Below are positions 8,985-11,644 of a stretch of 11,644 nucleotides of DNA, one piece after another. The stretch covers positions 1 through 11,644 of the forward strand of contig ML770188.1 of the NCBI GenBank assembly GCA_009733575.1. Reading direction: 5' to 3'. This DNA is from Gymnopus androsaceus JB14 (lineage: Eukaryota > Basidiomycota > Agaricomycetes > Agaricales > Omphalotaceae). How positions within the stretch are numbered: the first letter of the stretch is position 1; every line of letters starts with the position of its first letter. The position numbers and the translations under genes were made by a program. The notes below the pieces were generated by a model. That model was given only the letters and a program-made list of their open reading frames with translations, was not told where the DNA came from and did not search any database.

Positions 8985-9120
8985 GGAGCTTACCAGCACC
9001 TCCAGTGCTTTAAAATCCCAGGACACAGGGGGTCCTGGAATCACTGGAGAGGGTGCTTGCAGTGTTGGTAGGCACTTGACAGTACTGTGCAGTACTGGAG
9101 CAGTGCTGGAGCCACCAGTG
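8985..9120. repeat. Palindrome-dense patch B with a long imperfect hairpin
   Basis: AGCACC plus TCCAGTG (8995-9007) pairs with CACTGGAGAGGGTGCT (9042-9057), allowing a 3-nt bulge. Inside, CCAGGA (9018-9023) pairs with TCCTGG (9033-9038). Then CAGTACTG occurs twice, two bases apart (9080-9097), and GCAGTGCTGG at 9100-9109 recurs at 9278-9287. The patch could fold into a branched hairpin. No gene is adjacent, and no known element family is recognised. Confidence 0.6.
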
Positions 9121-10039
9121 GTTATCTTATCTATATACAGCCCAATTGGCAACATTGCCTTTATATAAATGAATTTTTTCATTAGTCAGTGTTTATGTTG
9201 TCATGTACTTACTATGATCATTACTACCAGATATACTTCAACTGGCTCCCAGAATTGTCTGGCATTGAATCATCTGGGCAGTGCTGGGAAGCTTCAGACT
9301 GTGCTGTAAGCATTGGGAAACTTAGAGATGGTCTGGCAGTGATATGGGAAAAAAATTGCAAAATACATGTTTTGCTGATATAGAGTCCAAAGAACATTAT
9401 TCAACTGCATCTTTGGACAAATTCATCATCTAACAATGCTCAACTCATATTATCTTATTAAGTTCAGATATTCTTAGACACACTCAAGGTATACATATTA
9501 GTCAAAGCCTCTTAATGTCTTACAAGCTATTCCTTACAACTCAGAACATCTCACTCAAGTAATTTTGACTTATGTTTAAGTATAACAAACTCAGGAAATT
9601 AACTGTAATGTTTATAGTGAAAGTGCTTTGACCCAATCAACAGGGCTTCAATTGGGTTTGCTTCACCTAGTTGTTGACAGGTGCTGCTCAAACACACACA
9701 GCTGAAAATGAGTGATGAGTGATTTGACCAGCCAAATCAAACGAGCGGAGCACACACTAGACTCAGTGCTTATGTCCACTACTTCTAACTGTAAATTATT
9801 TCCCCAGAGCATATTTCTTATTCATTGCTCTTCAAATTATTATCTTACACTCTCATACACGTAATCGAGAGATCTATTTATCGACTTTTACGATGCAAGG
9901 AAAGAAAAATATTCAGAACTTTTATCAAGTCAGATTTTGTAGTTTGCAATTGCACAAGTGACAAGGCAATAATTTTTTTATACCTGGGACTTGAGATATA
10001 TCATATAAATGAGTTTTTAAGAAGGTTTTATACACTTCA
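9121..10039. other. AT-rich intergenic stretch
   Basis: No convincing gene on either strand. The frames at 9189-9383 and 9825-10073 have no recognisable domain or supporting splice structure and look like chance frames in AT-rich DNA. A second copy of the patch B word GCAGTGCTGG lies at 9278-9287, and the tandem words GAGTGAT GAGTGAT lie near 9710-9724. Confidence 0.55.
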
Positions 10040-10235
10040 GTCACCCAACAGTCACCTACTAAAATCTACTTAGGCTTAACTTTTGCCTTCCAAGTTGGGC
10101 CTAAGTAGGGGTAAATGCGTGGGATATCCTCCCCAAATGGTATTACCATGGTGGTTATGCCATGTACTTAGTACACCAGTGTTCTACCATGAGCCCCAAA
10201 TAACAATCACAAAATCTTTAGGGCTTAAGCCCATT
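10040..10235. repeat. Palindrome-dense patch C
   Basis: CTACTTAGGC (10066-10075) and GCCTAAGTAG (10099-10108) are a perfect 10-bp inverted repeat, with AACTT (10078-10082) and AAGTT (10092-10096) nested inside. CCATGG, GTAC-TTA-GTAC and the perfect 12-bp palindrome GGGCTTAAGCCC follow within about 130 nt. No coding frame is supported. Confidence 0.6.
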
Positions 10236-11050
10236 TGAGGCCTTAATTTAATGCCTTAATTAATTCTTAGGTTAATTTATGATCATTTTTAACCTGCCCA
10301 TGTCAGGTCAGTGCCACAGAAAAATAATGAAATTTTGTGTTATAAAAATACTGAGAGAATTACGTATCTCGGTTTGTAACTTTGTCGTCTCTACTTAATC
10401 CAAGTGAGTCGCAATCTATCTACATACGGGTCGCAGTCAGTCAGTCTTAAGTATTCCGGTCAGTCTTGACCCGACTGTAGGATATAACTCCGTACTCGGA
10501 GCAGGCTTATACATATGATAAACCAGAGGATCATTTGTTCAAAAAACGACCCTAATATATTCAGCAAACAAAGGTCTGATTCTCTTGTTGTCTGACCTCA
10601 AAGGATGCTAGACGATATCGTGTTATGATGCAAGTTCCAATCGGTGTTTTATGGCTTTTAAGGAAGAACGCGGTTCAAGTGGATTGAAACTAAGAACTGG
10701 GAATGCCTCAATGGCTTGTAATAACGAAACTGTACGCTCAAAGTCCACCTTATCCCTACTAATTTCCTGTGGCATTCTCTGTCCGGCGAGCAACAGCGGA
10801 GAAATTCAAATGTGGTAAATGGACTTTGTTCCACTGCCTTTGACATCTCTGAACATAGAATCATTTACCCGGACAGATACAACTTCCGCGTACTGCATCC
10901 ATTGACTGGCGTTTCTGGTTACATGAGAATTCTGTAGTAGGTAAATTAATTCACTATTGCATCTCCTCAGCACCCCACTAAGTGCGTATATATGTAGCCA
11001 CTCATTTCTGTGAAGGTCACAATAGCTGCCGAGACCTCTCATTCTCGGCG
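10236..11050. other. Intergenic stretch without a recognised gene
   Basis: AT-rich at first (AATTAATT words), then of mixed composition. It holds short words in both orientations such as CTCCG-TACT-CGGAG and CAGTCAGTCAGTCT near 10435-10500. Reverse-strand frames at 10658-10864 and 10806-11186 have no recognisable features; the latter overlaps the TATA box at 11051 on the other strand. I annotate neither as a gene. Confidence 0.5.
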
Positions 11051-11059
11051 TATAAAAGG
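11051..11059 (+). promoter_or_regulatory. TATA box
   Basis: TATAAAAGG is a near-consensus eukaryotic TATA box, 65 nt before the ATG at 11116. That spacing fits a start site around 11080-11090 and a short leader. It is one of the few strong core-promoter matches in the window. Confidence 0.45.
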
Positions 11060-11115
11060 AAGCAATGCAAATAGAAACCAGAGACGCAATACACATAACC
11101 CCTTCAACAGCAGAC

Positions 11116-11279
11116 ATGCTCCGTTCCTGTAACCTCGCTCTCTTTTTTTTTCTATTCTCTTCTTCATCCAAGTCCTGGCTGTACAAGATAAATCGTGTAA
11201 GTGTATCTCAAAATCATGTATTCCAATTACACAATCTGTTTAGCGCGACCTCCCTGCTAATTGTAGGTGTGATTGGTAA
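11116..11279 (+). CDS. Candidate tiny secreted peptide (speculative)
   Basis: ATG 11116 opens MLRSCNLALFFFLFSSSSKS, a signal-peptide-like start: one Arg, a hydrophobic core, then small residues. A GTAAGT donor at 11197 and a TTTAG acceptor at 11243 give a 47-nt intron. The spliced frame continues RDLPANCRCDW to TAA at 11277-11279, about 38 residues in all, with a CxC near the end. Without splicing, the frame stays open to 11394 and runs into the inverted repeats. Support is the upstream TATA box, the signal-like start and the consensus donor. The size is very small, no homologue is recognised, and a 126-codon frame lies opposite. It may be chance. Confidence 0.25.
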
Positions 11280-11300
11280 GCATCAGCAAAACCTGGGTGT

Positions 11301-11330
11301 GCTGCACAGAACTGTCCAGTTCTGTGCAGC
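11301..11330. repeat. Perfect 14-bp inverted repeat with 2-nt loop
   Basis: GCTGCACAGAACTG (11301-11314) and CAGTTCTGTGCAGC (11317-11330) are exact reverse complements separated by TC. This near-perfect palindrome could extrude as a cruciform or fold as an RNA hairpin. It directly abuts the CATAGC hairpin. Confidence 0.9.
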
Positions 11331-11412
11331 GCTCATAGCACTCATAGCAGCCATAGCAAGGGTACCCCTCTGTCCAGAGCTATGGATGCTATGAAGTGCT
11401 ATGGAATGCTAT
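11331..11412. repeat. CATAGC / GCTATG inverted repeat
   Basis: The left arm (11334-11357) has three CATAGC words (CATAGCACTCATAGC, then CCATAGC). The right arm (11379-11403) has three GCTATG words in near-perfect reverse complement, and one further GCTAT follows. The arms are about 24 bp with one or two mismatches or gaps, spaced by about 21 nt containing GGTACC. Together with the neighbouring 14-bp inverted repeat this forms palindrome-dense patch D. Confidence 0.8.
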
Positions 11413-11644
11413 AAGAGCGACGGAGATCACAAAAATGTCATCTGTCAGAATAACATCAATACAAAATATATTATTCATTTGAATTGTTCTCCTGGCTTGC
11501 GAGACTTGTGCGAAACCATTGCAAGACTACAGATAATCATTAAAATAATTTATTGACTCATTTGTAGTACTAGTACAATGTAGCGAGACTAGTATATGAT
11601 TTCTAACACACAGACTAATGTAGTGAATACTACTATTGTTACTA
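11413..11644. other. AT-rich end of window
   Basis: Nothing recognisable: no frame of note, no RNA gene. The words ACTAGTA and TGTAGT / TGTAGCG recur near 11560-11640, continuing the short-repeat character of the region. Confidence 0.5.

Noticed and set aside
9825..10073. 82-codon open frame in AT-rich DNA
   Set aside because: Composition follows the surrounding AT-rich sequence, and it ends inside a palindrome-dense patch.
10806..11186. 126-codon reverse-strand open frame
   Set aside because: No recognisable domain or splice support; its Lys-rich start is the complement of a T-rich stretch, and a TATA box points the other way.
1..11644. CRISPR array, prokaryotic operon, phage or toxin system
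   Set aside because: No regularly spaced identical repeats and no bacterial gene layout; intron structure shows a fungal nuclear sequence.

Overview
The window looks like nuclear DNA of a basidiomycete fungus, most likely an agaricomycete. The reasons are short (about 47-70 nt) GT-AG introns with CTRAY-type branch points, genes spread over many small exons, a MYND-finger protein of the expanded mushroom type, and a seven-helix membrane protein carrying motifs typical of a large agaricomycete-specific family. There is no bacterial operon structure, CRISPR array or ribosome binding site. No RNA gene could be supported.

Left half (1-5430): a degenerate, repeat-rich block. A roughly 450-570 bp module (presumed promoter plus a first short exon and its intron) occurs three times in direct orientation, at 177-688, 697-1150 and 4103-4673. 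Each copy runs into a different downstream sequence. Copy 1 breaks off into copy 2. Copy 2 leads into a small multi-exon gene of unknown function ending at 1783. Copy 3 leads into a second, unrelated unknown gene ending at 5430, whose frame is interrupted by three TGA codons. Between copies 2 and 3 lies a frameshifted MYND zinc-finger pseudogene (1880-3828).

Middle (5431-7133): about 1.7 kb without a recognisable gene, with a few repeated words, a short hairpin and a 17-bp tandem duplication close upstream of the next gene.

Right half: one well-preserved gene, an eight-exon, 329-residue seven-transmembrane protein (7134-8521). All exon phases join and no defect is visible. The remaining 3.1 kb is AT-rich and mostly non-coding. 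It contains several patches unusually dense in short palindromes and inverted repeats (about 8755-8935, 8985-9120, 10040-10235, 11301-11412). A TATA box at 11051 precedes a very small candidate secreted-peptide frame.

I see no pathway or operon linking the genes. The left part reads as a decaying, duplicated accessory region and the right part as one live gene in repeat-rich intergenic DNA. All gene models were spliced by eye and have no transcript support.
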